Shown: piece by piece, positions 8,098 through 17,355 of the stretch
Layout of the letters: the number at the start of each line of letters is the position of its first letter
Position numbering within the stretch: position 1 is the stretch's first letter
DNA from: Alphaproteobacteria bacterium
GTDB lineage: Bacteria; Pseudomonadota; Alphaproteobacteria; Micavibrionales; Micavibrionaceae
Reading direction: 5' to 3'
Assembly: GCA_030750865.1 (NCBI GenBank)
Contig: JASMHE010000006.1
Span: 62,001 to 126,000, forward strand
DNA: 64,000 bases
Notes under the pieces: model-generated
What the model saw: the letters and a program-made list of their open reading frames with translations, nothing else
What the model was told of the DNA's origin: nothing
Database searches by the model: none
Translations under genes and position numbers: made by a program

Positions 8098-9240
8098 TTA
8101 TGACCGTTCCTGCATTAACGCAAGCCATGCCATGATAATCACGGCCGTAAGCGGCGCAGCGAAACTTGCGACAAAAACCGGAAGCTGCGCACTTTCCGCC
8201 AACGCGAATAAGATACGCTCTGCTATAAAATAGAAAAACCCGCATAACGTCAAAAGAAATCCGAATGACAATAGCGACCCGCGCCGTGATATGCGAAGTG
8301 CAATCGGCAGGGCAATCAACACCATAATCAGACAGGCCAGCGGCTGTGATATTTTTTGCAAGACCCATAACTTGTAAATATAGGCAGGCTTGCCCTGCGC
8401 GGCGATATAATCACGCTGCGATAACAGATCGAATATTCCGAATTCTTCGGCCTTATGCTTTTGCGTTTCGGCCCCGTAAGAAAACACAGATGGCTGCAAC
8501 GGCAACGGAATAGTCAGCTCTTCGCCGTCACCGATGTCAATCTCGGCGACCTGCGGAACATCTTCGTTATTGCTGATATGCGCCCGCCCGAAATCCGGCT
8601 CGCGCACTTGCGACAATTTCCAGTCATCCCCCATATAAAGCGCCTGTTCGGCCAGAATATAGCGCACCAACATGCCATTTTCATCGCGTTCCAGATATCG
8701 CAGACCTTCCAGATATTTGCCGTCCGCGCTTGCGCTTTCAACATAGAAAAGGTGATTGCCTTTTTTAAACCAGATCGCTTTCATCGGCGCAGCATTCTTG
8801 CCGATTTGCGGCGTGCCCTGATAATCCAACGATTTCCACTGGTTCAGTAAAACAGCGCTTTGCGGCGCAACCATATTGGCCAGCGAGAATTGCAAGACGG
8901 CAAACAGCCCGCCTGCAATCAACAAAAAGCCCGCAATACGGTACAGCGGAAACCCCGCTGCGCGCAGTGCAATAATTTCCTGTGTGTTGACACGTTTTGA
9001 CAACACCATCAGGCAAGACAGCAATACCGCAATCGGAATGGCCGTCACCGCGATCAACGGCAAACGCAGTCCGGCATAGATCAACAAGGCCGACAAGATA
9101 TGATCCTGAAACGCCAACACATCTTCGGCATTGGCCATCACATCAAATAACAAAAGCAGCATCGTCATGGCAAAGACGATGAACAGCCCGCGTGATAAAA
9201 CAGGCACAAAGAAATAACGCGCCATAATCTTATTCATCAT
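8098..9240 (-). CDS. lptG: LptG-type permease of the LptF/LptG (YjgQ) family
   Basis: The protein has 380 residues with three N-terminal and three C-terminal membrane helices around a periplasmic jelly-roll domain (about residues 125-280). The region after helix 2 reads LLSCLMVLSKRVNTQEIIALRAAG, the conserved coupling helix that contacts LptB. With LptF and the LptB ATPase it extracts LPS from the inner membrane into the Lpt bridge. Its ATG overlaps the lptF stop (ATGA). In most alphaproteobacteria lptG is followed by lptD-surA-pdxA; here a fatty-acid hydroxylase and a ceramide-synthase-like gene follow. It may therefore be a second, lipid-dedicated LptG, which is inference only. Confidence 0.88.
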   Translation of the reverse strand: MMNKIMARYFFVPVLSRGLFIVFAMTMLLLLFDVMANAEDVLAFQDHILSALLIYAGLRLPLIAVTAIPIAVLLSCLMVLSKRVNTQEIIALRAAGFPLYRIAGFLLIAGGLFAVLQFSLANMVAPQSAVLLNQWKSLDYQGTPQIGKNAAPMKAIWFKKGNHLFYVESASADGKYLEGLRYLERDENGMLVRYILAEQALYMGDDWKLSQVREPDFGRAHISNNEDVPQVAEIDIGDGEELTIPLPLQPSVFSYGAETQKHKAEEFGIFDLLSQRDYIAAQGKPAYIYKLWVLQKISQPLACLIMVLIALPIALRISRRGSLLSFGFLLTLCGFFYFIAERILFALAESAQLPVFVASFAAPLTAVIIMAWLALMQERS

Positions 9241-10460
9241 GGGGCACCTCTCACGGTGCGTGATATCAGATAAAGCGCATCAGACAGCGCTTCTTTCACC
9301 GTCACCCCCGCAAGTCGCAGGAACAAAATCACAGATACAGACGCAATAACGGTAAATGGAAACCATACGGCCAGCGCAGGTGAAACAACGTCATTGCGCA
9401 CCATCGTTTCGCCGATACCCAGAATTTTTTCATACAGAATTAAAATCAGAACACCCAGCACAATACCGGTCGCCTTGCCAGACCGCCCCGATCCGATCAA
9501 AGAAAGCGGCAAAGCCAGAAAAGCCAGCACAGGCAAAGATAACACACTGACAAGGCGGGCATGCAGTTCGGCCTGCATCTTACCGCGTTCAATATCGTGG
9601 TTTACATTATCCGGTCCGCCGGAAAACAGCTCCGGCAATGTCATTTCCCGTTCATCCTGCCCGCGCACACCATAGGGTTCATGCGGCGGCACAGGTAAAC
9701 GCCACGGATAGGCATTCACCGATAAAAGCGAGGGATCTTCACCGGGTTTTTCCTGAATAATCTGACCATCCTGTAACAAAATCGTCAGCCGCTTATCCGC
9801 GCCTTTGATGTCTTTCAACTCTTTGGGCGATACAACAATCGCCTGCGAGGCCAAAATGAACGTACGGCGTTTGCCATCTGCCGCATAATCACCGTCATTG
9901 AGCGTATTATCGTCCTTTTGCACATCAGCAAAAAAGCCGAACAAGACACTGCCATCGCGGCTGACACGATCGGCCCGCAAGGTAATATCATCGCCGATTT
10001 TCTGGAACACGCCCGGCTTGACGCGCAATGTCTGATAGCCCGCCGACACATTCTGTAATTCCGCTCTGTAGGAATAACGACCGATCGGTTGACCGAACGC
10101 CACAATTAAAAACATGACAATCATCATCACCAACGAAAATAAAAGCGCCGGACGAATAAGTAATCCATAAGGCATGCCCGCAGATTGCATCACAACCAGT
10201 TCGGATTGTTCGTGCATCTTACGAAAGGCAAGCATCACCGATAAAAACAAGGCCGCCGGAATTGCAAGCCCCAGATAATGCGGCTGTAAATATGCCAACA
10301 GCGATATGGCCGCGCCGAACGACGCGCCTTCACCGACAACGACATCAATAATGCGTAAAAACCGCTCCAGCGATAAAGCCAGCAGAATGACGATCACCGT
10401 CAGGGCAAAAGGCACCGTCAGGTTGCGCAACAAATATCGGGATAATGTATGCATCGCCAT
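9237..10460 (-). CDS. lptF: LptF-type permease of the LptF/LptG (YjgP) family
   Basis: The protein has 407 residues. The start HTLSRYLLRNLTVPF and the helix-loop SVMLAFRKMHEQSELVVMQSAGMP (coupling helix) are typical of LptF. A periplasmic beta-rich domain spans about residues 140-290, and three more helices follow. It partners with the LptG encoded next to it and with an LptB ATPase that is not in this window. The ATG at 10460 is followed by a second ATG two codons later; either could be used. It lies 15 bp downstream of the HIT gene on the same strand. Confidence 0.88.
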   Translation of the reverse strand: MAMHTLSRYLLRNLTVPFALTVIVILLALSLERFLRIIDVVVGEGASFGAAISLLAYLQPHYLGLAIPAALFLSVMLAFRKMHEQSELVVMQSAGMPYGLLIRPALLFSLVMMIVMFLIVAFGQPIGRYSYRAELQNVSAGYQTLRVKPGVFQKIGDDITLRADRVSRDGSVLFGFFADVQKDDNTLNDGDYAADGKRRTFILASQAIVVSPKELKDIKGADKRLTILLQDGQIIQEKPGEDPSLLSVNAYPWRLPVPPHEPYGVRGQDEREMTLPELFSGGPDNVNHDIERGKMQAELHARLVSVLSLPVLAFLALPLSLIGSGRSGKATGIVLGVLILILYEKILGIGETMVRNDVVSPALAVWFPFTVIASVSVILFLRLAGVTVKEALSDALYLISRTVRGAP

Positions 10461-10475
10461 ATCCTAAAAAAGGGT

Positions 10476-10916
10476 TCAATCACGGCCCACCGGCCACGCA
10501 TCCGAAATCGTTTTCAGCAAATCCGTCATCACAGCATCCGAAAAACCGATATCATCACCCAATTGCGGCAATGCAGGCCATCCGGCATCAACACTTTCGA
10601 TCCCGGCAAATTCTTTGGTCTGTTCGTAACGCGGGATCACATGATAATGGACATGCGGATCAACCATCATCAGCATCATGTAATTGATTTTGTTAAACGC
10701 AAAAAGATTGCCGAGCGTTTTTTCAATATGATCCGTTACAATTTTCAATTCAGCGAAGCTTTGTTCATCAATATCCGACAACGCCGTCGCACCGGACTTA
10801 TGAACAACAACCAGCGCCCCTAATGTCGGCTGTTTCGGGCGCAGCAAGACAACCCAGTTTCTGTATTCCCGTATCAAACTTGCCGGAAAGCCGAATGTTT
10901 TCATTGTCTGATTCAT
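10476..10916 (-). CDS. HIT-family nucleotide hydrolase/transferase
   Basis: The protein has 146 residues. The histidine triad DPHVHYHVIPR (H-x-H-x-H) lies at about residues 86-96, which defines the HIT fold that cleaves nucleoside phosphoramidates, dinucleotides or AMP/UMP conjugates through a covalent His. Asn at about 76 (FNKINYMM) lies where the usual Asn precedes the triad. The start ATG (10916) has AAGGA 6 bp upstream. It is the first gene of the minus-strand unit leading into lptF-lptG and is divergent from the flippase gene, with a 55 bp shared promoter space. The substrate is unknown. Confidence 0.9.
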   Translation of the reverse strand: MNQTMKTFGFPASLIREYRNWVVLLRPKQPTLGALVVVHKSGATALSDIDEQSFAELKIVTDHIEKTLGNLFAFNKINYMMLMMVDPHVHYHVIPRYEQTKEFAGIESVDAGWPALPQLGDDIGFSDAVMTDLLKTISDAWPVGRD

Positions 10917-10971
10917 ATAAATTCCTTTATTGTGAACATGTTATTTATATAGAAGGTTCAGTATAAAAGAA

Positions 10972-12282
10972 ATGGCGAAAGCGCAAAACACACAGTCCAA
11001 AATGTGGAAACGTCCGTTCAAAAATGCAGGTATCTTGCTGTTGGGGCGGGGAACGCAGGGGATATTGTCTCTGGTCTATCTGGCGCTTGCCGCGCGCACA
11101 CTCGGCGCAGCCGGTTTCGGGAACCTTGTTATCATTCACAGTCTGGTTCTGACCGCAGCGCAGCTCATCCGGTTCCAGACATGGCAAGCCGTGATGCGTT
11201 ATGGTGATGACGCACTCAAGCAAAACGACATCAAAACATTTCAGGACATCAACCTGTTCGCCGTCTTTCTGGATTTCATCAGTGCCGTGATTTGTGCAGG
11301 CGGCCTGATTTTATTTCTGAATTATTGTTACGGCATCACGGGCCTGCAAGCCGAAATCGAACCGCTGGCCAAACTGTATGCCCTCGGCAGTATCTTTGTC
11401 ATGCTCGGCTCTGCGCCACTTGGATATCTGCGTCTTGCCGACCGTCACGACCTTATCGCGATCCAGACAACCGTTGAGCCCGCCATCCGTTTTATCGGGG
11501 CGATCATTCTGTTCTTTATCAACGGCCCGCTGGAAGCATTTTTGATTTTATGGTTTGCCGCGATGACTGCAAGCCGTATCACATTAATGGTCATCGCCGT
11601 GCGGACGATGCGGAAAGAAAATCTCTGGTCCGACTTCACGGTGCGCCCTGCAAAAATTCTGCATCCTGTTTCCGGAATCTGGCGCTATGTCTGCGGCACG
11701 CAACTGACATCAACATTAAATATCACAAACGGTCCGATCGGCACGATTCTCGCCGGTGCGTTGCTGGGCGCACCCGCCGCCGGTATCTTCCGGGTGGCAC
11801 AGCAATTTGCCGATATTCTGATTAAACCCGTCAATAAATTACTTGTTCCCGCGATCTATACCGACATGACACAATCCGCAGGAAACAGAACAATTTTGAA
11901 AGATTTGTCTGTCAAAACAGCCTTATTTGCCGGCGCGCCGTCACTGGGTATCTTTATCATTCTGGTTGCCGCCGGCAAAGTCCTGATTACAGCCACGGTC
12001 GGCACGGAATATCTGGGCGCTTACACCCCGATGATTATTCTGGCACTGTCCGGCATTGCGATGGTGGCCACATTTCCGCTGGAACCATTATTAATCACCG
12101 CCGGAAAAGTCCGCGAAACGGCGCTAATCCGTTTTCTGACCGTACTGATTTATTTTCTCGGTTTCCTTGCACTCGCCCCGCTTTTCGGGATCACAGGCGC
12201 GGCGACGGCCACAGCCATTTCAACCGTCTGCACGGCACTGCTGTTCTGGCTGTCGGGTGCACTCTATCTGAAAGAAAAATAA
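10972..12282 (+). CDS. Wzx-type polysaccharide flippase (MOP superfamily)
   Basis: The protein has 436 residues with about 12 hydrophobic segments. The N-terminal pattern GILLLGRGTQGILSLVYLALAARTLG followed by AAGFGNLVI is the standard oligosaccharide-flippase (RfbX/Wzx) opening. Such proteins move lipid-linked oligosaccharides across the inner membrane. A CDP-glycerol-type transferase gene follows 6 bp later, so the two probably act on one surface polymer. It is divergent from the HIT-lptFG unit. Confidence 0.85.
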   Translation: MAKAQNTQSKMWKRPFKNAGILLLGRGTQGILSLVYLALAARTLGAAGFGNLVIIHSLVLTAAQLIRFQTWQAVMRYGDDALKQNDIKTFQDINLFAVFLDFISAVICAGGLILFLNYCYGITGLQAEIEPLAKLYALGSIFVMLGSAPLGYLRLADRHDLIAIQTTVEPAIRFIGAIILFFINGPLEAFLILWFAAMTASRITLMVIAVRTMRKENLWSDFTVRPAKILHPVSGIWRYVCGTQLTSTLNITNGPIGTILAGALLGAPAAGIFRVAQQFADILIKPVNKLLVPAIYTDMTQSAGNRTILKDLSVKTALFAGAPSLGIFIILVAAGKVLITATVGTEYLGAYTPMIILALSGIAMVATFPLEPLLITAGKVRETALIRFLTVLIYFLGFLALAPLFGITGAATATAISTVCTALLFWLSGALYLKEK

Positions 12283-12288
12283 TCCGTC

Positions 12289-13425
12289 ATGATGCATATC
12301 GGTTTTCTTCTCAACCATTATACAGGGCATCAGGCCTATCACGTCTTGCCGATTGCCTATGCCTTATCGGGCAACAAAGACGTCAAGGTCAGCATCATCG
12401 TGTCCAGCACTGCGCTGCATAAAATGGCACGTGACCTCGGCGATGTCTGGGGCGCGCATCGTTGCCACATTATCAAAGCCCGCGTACCGTTTTGGGTTGA
12501 TTTGATTGATCCGCTCACGCGGCAGTTTATCTTCCTGAAAAAGAAAGCGGTCCTTGACCACAATACGGCGCTTTTCAAAACGCTCGACGCACTTGTCGTA
12601 CCGGAGAAAACCTCACTATCCCTGAAGAAGAATAAAGCGCTAGCACATCTGAAAATGGTCCGCATTCGTCATGGCGCGGGTGATCGCACCACAGGATTGG
12701 ATGACAGCAACAAAGCGTTCGACCTTATTCTGACATCGGGACACAAAATGCAAGAACGCCTGATGAGCGATCAGAACATCGCCAAAGAAAAACTTCCAAT
12801 CATCGGTTATCCGAAATTTGATATGATTGATAAACTGCCGCCGCCGCGCCCTTTGTTCAATAATAACAAAAAAACCGTGCTGTATAATCCGCATTTCCGG
12901 CGCGATGAGTCATCCTGGGTCAAAATGGGCATGGATGTGCTGCACTTTTTCAAAGACAGTAATGATTACAATCTCATTTTCGCGCCGCATATCCTGCTAT
13001 ATCAACGGGCTCTGCGGCACGGGGCAAAAAACCTCCATGCCTTTAAGAATTGCCCGAACATCCATATTGACACCGGCAGCGATGCGTTGATCGACATGAC
13101 CTACACACGGCAAACCGACATCTATCTTGGCGATGTCAGCAGTCAAATTTACGAATTTCTACGCCAGCCCCGCCCCTGTCTGTTTTTAAACGCGCACCAC
13201 ATCCATGACTGGCAGAACAAACAGACATTCAAACATTGGCAGTGCGGTGATGTCTGCGAGTCGATAGACGATCTGGAACACGCACTGACACAGATAGACA
13301 CATGGAAAAATCGCTATTTACACACTCAAAAACAGCTGCTTGACGACACATTCAGCCAGAAAGGCACTGCAAGCCGTAACGCGGCGCGGGCAATCGTGAA
13401 TTATTTAGAAATCACACAAGGTTAG
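12289..13425 (+). CDS. CDP-glycerol glycerophosphotransferase-like (TagB/TagF family) protein
   Basis: The protein has 378 residues. The N-terminal half begins IGFLLNHYTGHQAYHVLPIAYAL, and the C-terminal half has a GT-B-like layout: VLYNPHFRRDESSW (in the place of the TagF YAPTWR segment), NLIFAPHI, and DIYLGDVSSQIYEFL (in the place of TDYSSV). The family transfers glycerol-phosphate from CDP-glycerol to an acceptor, although many Gram-negative members have unknown donors. No membrane segment is seen. It is coupled to the upstream flippase. Capsule or surface-glycan modification is likely; a link to the CTP-using lipid locus is possible but not shown. Confidence 0.65.
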   Translation: MMHIGFLLNHYTGHQAYHVLPIAYALSGNKDVKVSIIVSSTALHKMARDLGDVWGAHRCHIIKARVPFWVDLIDPLTRQFIFLKKKAVLDHNTALFKTLDALVVPEKTSLSLKKNKALAHLKMVRIRHGAGDRTTGLDDSNKAFDLILTSGHKMQERLMSDQNIAKEKLPIIGYPKFDMIDKLPPPRPLFNNNKKTVLYNPHFRRDESSWVKMGMDVLHFFKDSNDYNLIFAPHILLYQRALRHGAKNLHAFKNCPNIHIDTGSDALIDMTYTRQTDIYLGDVSSQIYEFLRQPRPCLFLNAHHIHDWQNKQTFKHWQCGDVCESIDDLEHALTQIDTWKNRYLHTQKQLLDDTFSQKGTASRNAARAIVNYLEITQG

Positions 13426-13500
13426 ACTGGACAGAAGGGCTTTTTTTGTGGATTATAACAGCTATGATTAATCTTTAATAAGCTCCATATAGGGTGTTTC

Positions 13501-14889
13501 ATGCGCAATCTTCTCAAGCCTTTTTTCTATGCCACAGTGGTTACGTTACTCTTTCTCGTTCCCTCCCTTGCGGCTGCAGCCGAACAAGGTAGCTTACATG
13601 CGGTTAAACACCCGTCTGCAATTTTCTGCCTGATTATCTTCATCATTTCTTATATTTTTGTTTTGTTTGAAGAGAAAATTCACCTCAGTAAATCAAAACC
13701 GGTCCTGCTCGGCGCCGGACTGATCTGGGTCATCATCGCAATGATTGCGCCGTCTTATGGCGTTGATCACCATGAACTGCGTTATGCTGTCTTTCATGGT
13801 TTGGAGGAATATGGCAGTTTAATGCTCTTCTTGCTCTCGGCCATGACCTATATTGCAACCTTGCAAAACCGGAATGTTTTCGCCGTGATGCGTGCAAAAC
13901 TGGTGAATGCCGGCCTGAACCTGAAACAGCTGTTCTGGGCGACCGGCATTCTCGCATTCTTCCTGTCTCCTATTGCAGATAACCTTACTACAGCATTGGT
14001 TCTGGGCGCTGTTGTCATGGCTGTCGGACGCGGGAATGCAAAATTCATTTCCATCAGCTGCGTGAATATCGTCAGCGCGGCAAATGCGGGCGGCGCGTTC
14101 AGCCCGTTTGGTGACATCACAACATTGATGGTCTGGCAAGCTGGAAAAGCTGACTTTTTCGAGTTCTTCGACCTGTTCCTGCCATCTCTGGTCTGTTTCC
14201 TGATCCCTGCGATCGTGATGACATTCTTCATTGATAATGATAAGCCGGAGCCGGTGAAAGAAGACATTCACATTCTGCGCGGCGGTAAACTCATTATCGG
14301 TCTTGGCATTCTAACCATTGCAATGGCTGTCAGCTTCGAACAGGTTCTCGGCTTGCCGCCATTTCTCGGCATGATGACAGGCCTGTCATTCCTGATGTTT
14401 GCCGCATACTGGATCGGCCATTTTGGCCCGCGTCCTGAGAAGGATTTCGACATTTTCAACAAAATTGCCGAAGCCGAGTGGGACACACTCCTGTTCTTCT
14501 TTGGCGTTATTTTCAGTGTCGGTGGTCTTGGTTATATCGGCTATCTCGAGATGGTATCAAACTACATGTATGACGGCTGGGGTCACAGCGCGACAAACAT
14601 CTTCCTCGGTTTTGCCTCTGCAATCATCGACAACATCCCTGTTATGTTTGCGGTACTGAGCATGAACCCAGAAATGGATCACTTCCAGTGGCTCTTGATT
14701 ACATTGACAGCCGGTGTCGGCGGCACGATGCTATCCATCGGGTCTGCCGCAGGTGTTGCCCTGATGGGAACGGCGAAAGGACATTACACATTCATGTCTC
14801 ACCTGAAATGGACACCTATTCTGTTCCTCGGATATGCCGCTGCCGTTGCCGTACACTTTTTAGTGAACTGGCACCATATGCATGGCTAA
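13501..14889 (+). CDS. nhaD: NhaD-type Na+/H+ antiporter
   Basis: The protein has 462 residues and 12-13 hydrophobic segments after a signal-like N-terminus (SLAAAAEQG). The diagnostic ion-transporter segments are FFLSPIADNLTTALVLG, SAANAGGAFSPFGDITTLMVW and, in the second half, ASAIIDNIPVMFAVLSM with GVGGTMLSIGSAAGVALMG. These inverted Asp-Asn-x-Thr and Asp-Asn-Ile-Pro repeats form the NhaD core. The start is ATG with AGGGTG upstream. It exchanges Na+ or Li+ for protons across the inner membrane. The codon pattern (more GTT/CTT) differs a little from its neighbours. Confidence 0.92.
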   Translation: MRNLLKPFFYATVVTLLFLVPSLAAAAEQGSLHAVKHPSAIFCLIIFIISYIFVLFEEKIHLSKSKPVLLGAGLIWVIIAMIAPSYGVDHHELRYAVFHGLEEYGSLMLFLLSAMTYIATLQNRNVFAVMRAKLVNAGLNLKQLFWATGILAFFLSPIADNLTTALVLGAVVMAVGRGNAKFISISCVNIVSAANAGGAFSPFGDITTLMVWQAGKADFFEFFDLFLPSLVCFLIPAIVMTFFIDNDKPEPVKEDIHILRGGKLIIGLGILTIAMAVSFEQVLGLPPFLGMMTGLSFLMFAAYWIGHFGPRPEKDFDIFNKIAEAEWDTLLFFFGVIFSVGGLGYIGYLEMVSNYMYDGWGHSATNIFLGFASAIIDNIPVMFAVLSMNPEMDHFQWLLITLTAGVGGTMLSIGSAAGVALMGTAKGHYTFMSHLKWTPILFLGYAAAVAVHFLVNWHHMHG

Positions 14890-15823
14890 AAAACGCCACA
14901 ACAGGACAGACGGCACAACAGAAGACACCAGAGACGACACCGAAAAACGCGCGATGATACAAGCCATCGTGATTGCGATCCTCGGGTGGACCGGCTTTTC
15001 TATTTCTGATACCAGCATCAAACTTCTCTCCGATGATTATGCGCTGTCATGGATATTAACCATTAATGGCGCGCTCGGTTTTCTGATCGCACTAATCTGG
15101 CTGCTTACCGTCTATGGCACACGCGGATTTCATTCAACAAAATGGAAATTGCATATCTTGCGCGGCATCATGGTGACAGGCGTTTCTTTTTTCGTTGTTC
15201 ACTCCGTCTCACGCTTACCGCTGGCCGATTTTTATTGCTTCATTTTCACAACACCGATTTTAACGGCTTTTTTCTCGATTATTTTTCTAAAAGAAGAACT
15301 CTATTTCCACCGCATCCTTGCCGTTCTCGCCGGCTTTGTCGGCGTCATTATTCTGGCCGGACCGCAAATGTCCACGTTCAATATCGGCGTCTTAGCCGCC
15401 GTTGCAGGCGCGATATGCTTGTCACTCAGCGCACTGGTCGCCCGTAAAATCGGACATCAGGACCCATTGCCGCTTTATACGCTGTTACCCTCTTTATTTA
15501 TATTCCTGTTCAATGCGCCGTCAGCCTTGGCAACAGGCATGCCCACACCGGACATGAACGCGCTTTTGTTCTTGCTGGCCGCGCCCATGATTCTACTGGG
15601 GCAAATCGCCTTCTGTCAGGCATTTGCCAGAGCGCCGCGCGCTTCTGTGCTTGCCCCATTCCACTACATACAGCTTATTTGGGGTATTCTTATCGGATAT
15701 TTCCTGTTCCACGAAGTTCCGACTGTCGCCACATGGACAGGTACGATCATCATCGTGACGGCCGGATTCTTCTTGCTCTACAAGGAAAGACGCACAGAAC
15801 GCCTGACGCGCACAGAGCGCTAA
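14882..15823 (+). CDS. DMT-superfamily (EamA) transporter
   Basis: The protein has 313 residues with ten hydrophobic helices in two EamA repeats. The first repeat includes FSISDTSIKLLSDD and the LYFHRILAVLAGFVGVIIL end; the second starts near AAVAGAICLSLSALVARKIG. Such proteins export small metabolites. The ATG at 14882 overlaps the nhaD end by 8 bp; an internal ATG at 14954 would remove a hydrophilic, Thr/Asp-rich leader of 24 residues and is an equally good start. The substrate is unknown. Its stop lies 4 bp from the end of the phage holin gene on the other strand, which marks the left border of the phage module. Confidence 0.85.
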   Translation: MAKKRHNRTDGTTEDTRDDTEKRAMIQAIVIAILGWTGFSISDTSIKLLSDDYALSWILTINGALGFLIALIWLLTVYGTRGFHSTKWKLHILRGIMVTGVSFFVVHSVSRLPLADFYCFIFTTPILTAFFSIIFLKEELYFHRILAVLAGFVGVIILAGPQMSTFNIGVLAAVAGAICLSLSALVARKIGHQDPLPLYTLLPSLFIFLFNAPSALATGMPTPDMNALLFLLAAPMILLGQIAFCQAFARAPRASVLAPFHYIQLIWGILIGYFLFHEVPTVATWTGTIIIVTAGFFLLYKERRTERLTRTER

Positions 15824-15827
15824 CCCG

Positions 15828-16439
15828 TTAATTATTAAACTGCGCCTGATCCGCCCGTTGCCTCCGTTTATCTTCCGGCACTTTTTCATGCGCATCGTTA
15901 CGATCATTCCGATCGAACGCCTCCCCCAGCAATGTTTTATAAAACGGCGCAGCCACTGACTTCTTTTCTTCGCTGCGTTTATAAACATAGATGCCCAGCA
16001 CTGACAGTCCCACGGTCCAAATCATGCTGAGCGATTCAACTGCCCGCAAAACCAAATGAGCCTCGGCCGTTCTAAAAATAATGACATAGGCCACCCCCAT
16101 CATTTGTGCCGCCCATGTTACGGCCATCAGATAGCCGAAAGTCGGCCGCATCCGCCGCACATATTTATCGTCTGATACAATTTCCGTTTGCAGTGTTTCG
16201 TGTATATTGCCGATATGTGCTGCATATTCCTGCGATTTGATGCGCGCCATTGTCTCTGTGTGGCGGTTTGCTTCTTCAATCTCTGCCGCAGATATCTGCC
16301 CTTGTGCCAGTACAGCATCCAGTTCCTGTAAAATATTTGCGGCGTTCTTCGCGGCAGGATGATTCAGTTTTCCTATCGCATCGGACAAGATTGACGCCAA
16401 CACAGGCACGCCGATTTTACTCAGTAATACAGGAAACAT
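15828..16439 (-). CDS. 3TM holin (gene-transfer-release type)
   Basis: The protein has 203 residues. A hydrophobic N-terminal segment (LLSKIGVPVLASILSDAI) is followed by a coiled-coil part, then two adjacent membrane helices (about residues 103-152) preceded by the DDKYVRRMRPTFGYLM motif of the 3TM holin family. The last 45 residues are charged. Such holins are found in prophages and alphaproteobacterial gene transfer agents and open the inner membrane for endolysin release. It follows the SleB-type endolysin by 21 bp, forming a lysis cassette. It is the last gene of the phage transcript and ends 4 bp from the DMT transporter stop. Confidence 0.75.
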   Translation of the reverse strand: MFPVLLSKIGVPVLASILSDAIGKLNHPAAKNAANILQELDAVLAQGQISAAEIEEANRHTETMARIKSQEYAAHIGNIHETLQTEIVSDDKYVRRMRPTFGYLMAVTWAAQMMGVAYVIIFRTAEAHLVLRAVESLSMIWTVGLSVLGIYVYKRSEEKKSVAAPFYKTLLGEAFDRNDRNDAHEKVPEDKRRQRADQAQFNN

Positions 16440-16460
16440 AACGGACTCCTTTTCTTTGTT

Positions 16461-16967
16461 TTAACCGACCGGAACAAGTGCATAAAAAATATGTCGTCCG
16501 ATCACCGCAACAGGACGTTCGCCTTGCGTCCAATAGGGATAGGTTCCCGCCGCATGATAATGCGTTGCCGATGCGGTGATATCAGGGATATCGGTATAAA
16601 TCGCGCGGCGCGCGATGCGCACGGCTGTTGCAAAATGAATATCTGCGTCATCGACCGTCTTCATCTTGTTGAAATTCGGATCGTCTGTATTCCACGCGCT
16701 GAACTGATAGGGTTTACGGCAAATGTCTTCAATCGTATTCCCCCACCAAAATCCGCCATCATGAGATTCGGATACCCGTAAACGATTCACGATAACATTG
16801 GCCACCGCCGTCATGCCTGCGCTGCCTTCACCACGGGCTTCGCCCCATATGGTGCGTGCCAACACATCAACCTCTTTTTCTTTTTGTGCAGCAATACGCT
16901 GCGCAAGGCGTTGCTCTGTTTCTGCTACATGCACCACATTCTCGTCATGCGGGATTAACTGTTTCAT
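16461..16967 (-). CDS. SleB/CwlJ-type cell wall hydrolase (phage endolysin)
   Basis: With the ATG at 16967 (GGGAG 9 bp upstream) the protein has 168 residues. The Hydrolase_2 core begins VLARTIWGEARGEG, where the catalytic Glu lies in GEARGE, followed by AVANVIVNRL, the QFSAWN motif and ATHYHAAGTYPYW near the end. This is the SleB family of lytic transglycosylase/amidase-like peptidoglycan hydrolases, often used as endolysin in alphaproteobacterial phages. There is no signal peptide, so it depends on the holin downstream. A second ATG at 16985 is possible but has a worse ribosome binding site. Confidence 0.85.
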   Translation of the reverse strand: MKQLIPHDENVVHVAETEQRLAQRIAAQKEKEVDVLARTIWGEARGEGSAGMTAVANVIVNRLRVSESHDGGFWWGNTIEDICRKPYQFSAWNTDDPNFNKMKTVDDADIHFATAVRIARRAIYTDIPDITASATHYHAAGTYPYWTQGERPVAVIGRHIFYALVPVG

Positions 16968-17017
16968 TTGTAATTCTCCCTTCATTGTCTGTTTCGATCA
17001 TTGTGTATTTCGCGTGA

Positions 17018-17344
17018 TTATTGCGTATTGTTCTTTGCCCGCAGGGCTTCTGTTTTCATTGCCGTTTTATCGAGCTTGCTTTCAATCCGCAGCAAATGGT
17101 TAATCAGCCGTATTTCAAGCTCTTTCATATCACTGATGGACGCATAGCTTTTGGCCGCTTCCAGTTTGAAAGAAAACTGCGCCTCCCGCATTTGTGTATT
17201 GCGCGTATCAAGCAATTCACGCAAGCGTGTCATCGCCGTTTCGTGATCACGGCGCGTACGCCATATCAGAAAAAACAAACTGCTCAGCGCCGGCAAATCG
17301 ACAATTGTGATCCACCAGATTAAATCTTCAGAAAATCCGAACAT
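17018..17344 (-). CDS. Small phage membrane protein with coiled coil (i-spanin-like?)
   Basis: The protein has 108 residues. One N-terminal membrane helix (about residues 8-27: LIWWITIVDLPALSSLFFLIW) is followed by a long amphipathic, charged coiled coil of heptads to the end. The ATG at 17344 has GAGAGAGG 5 bp upstream; it starts 11 bp after the terL stop. Size, topology and position between terL and the endolysin fit an inner-membrane spanin (T7 gene 18.5 sits next to 19), but no o-spanin reading was found embedded in it. The function is inferred from position only. Confidence 0.6.
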   Translation of the reverse strand: MFGFSEDLIWWITIVDLPALSSLFFLIWRTRRDHETAMTRLRELLDTRNTQMREAQFSFKLEAAKSYASISDMKELEIRLINHLLRIESKLDKTAMKTEALRAKNNTQ

Positions 17345-17355
17345 AAGAACCTCTC

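Noticed and set aside
8051-8368. Long N-terminal extension of the fatty-acid hydroxylase
   Set aside because: It lies wholly inside lptG and has no coding character; a start with a good Shine-Dalgarno exists at 8050.
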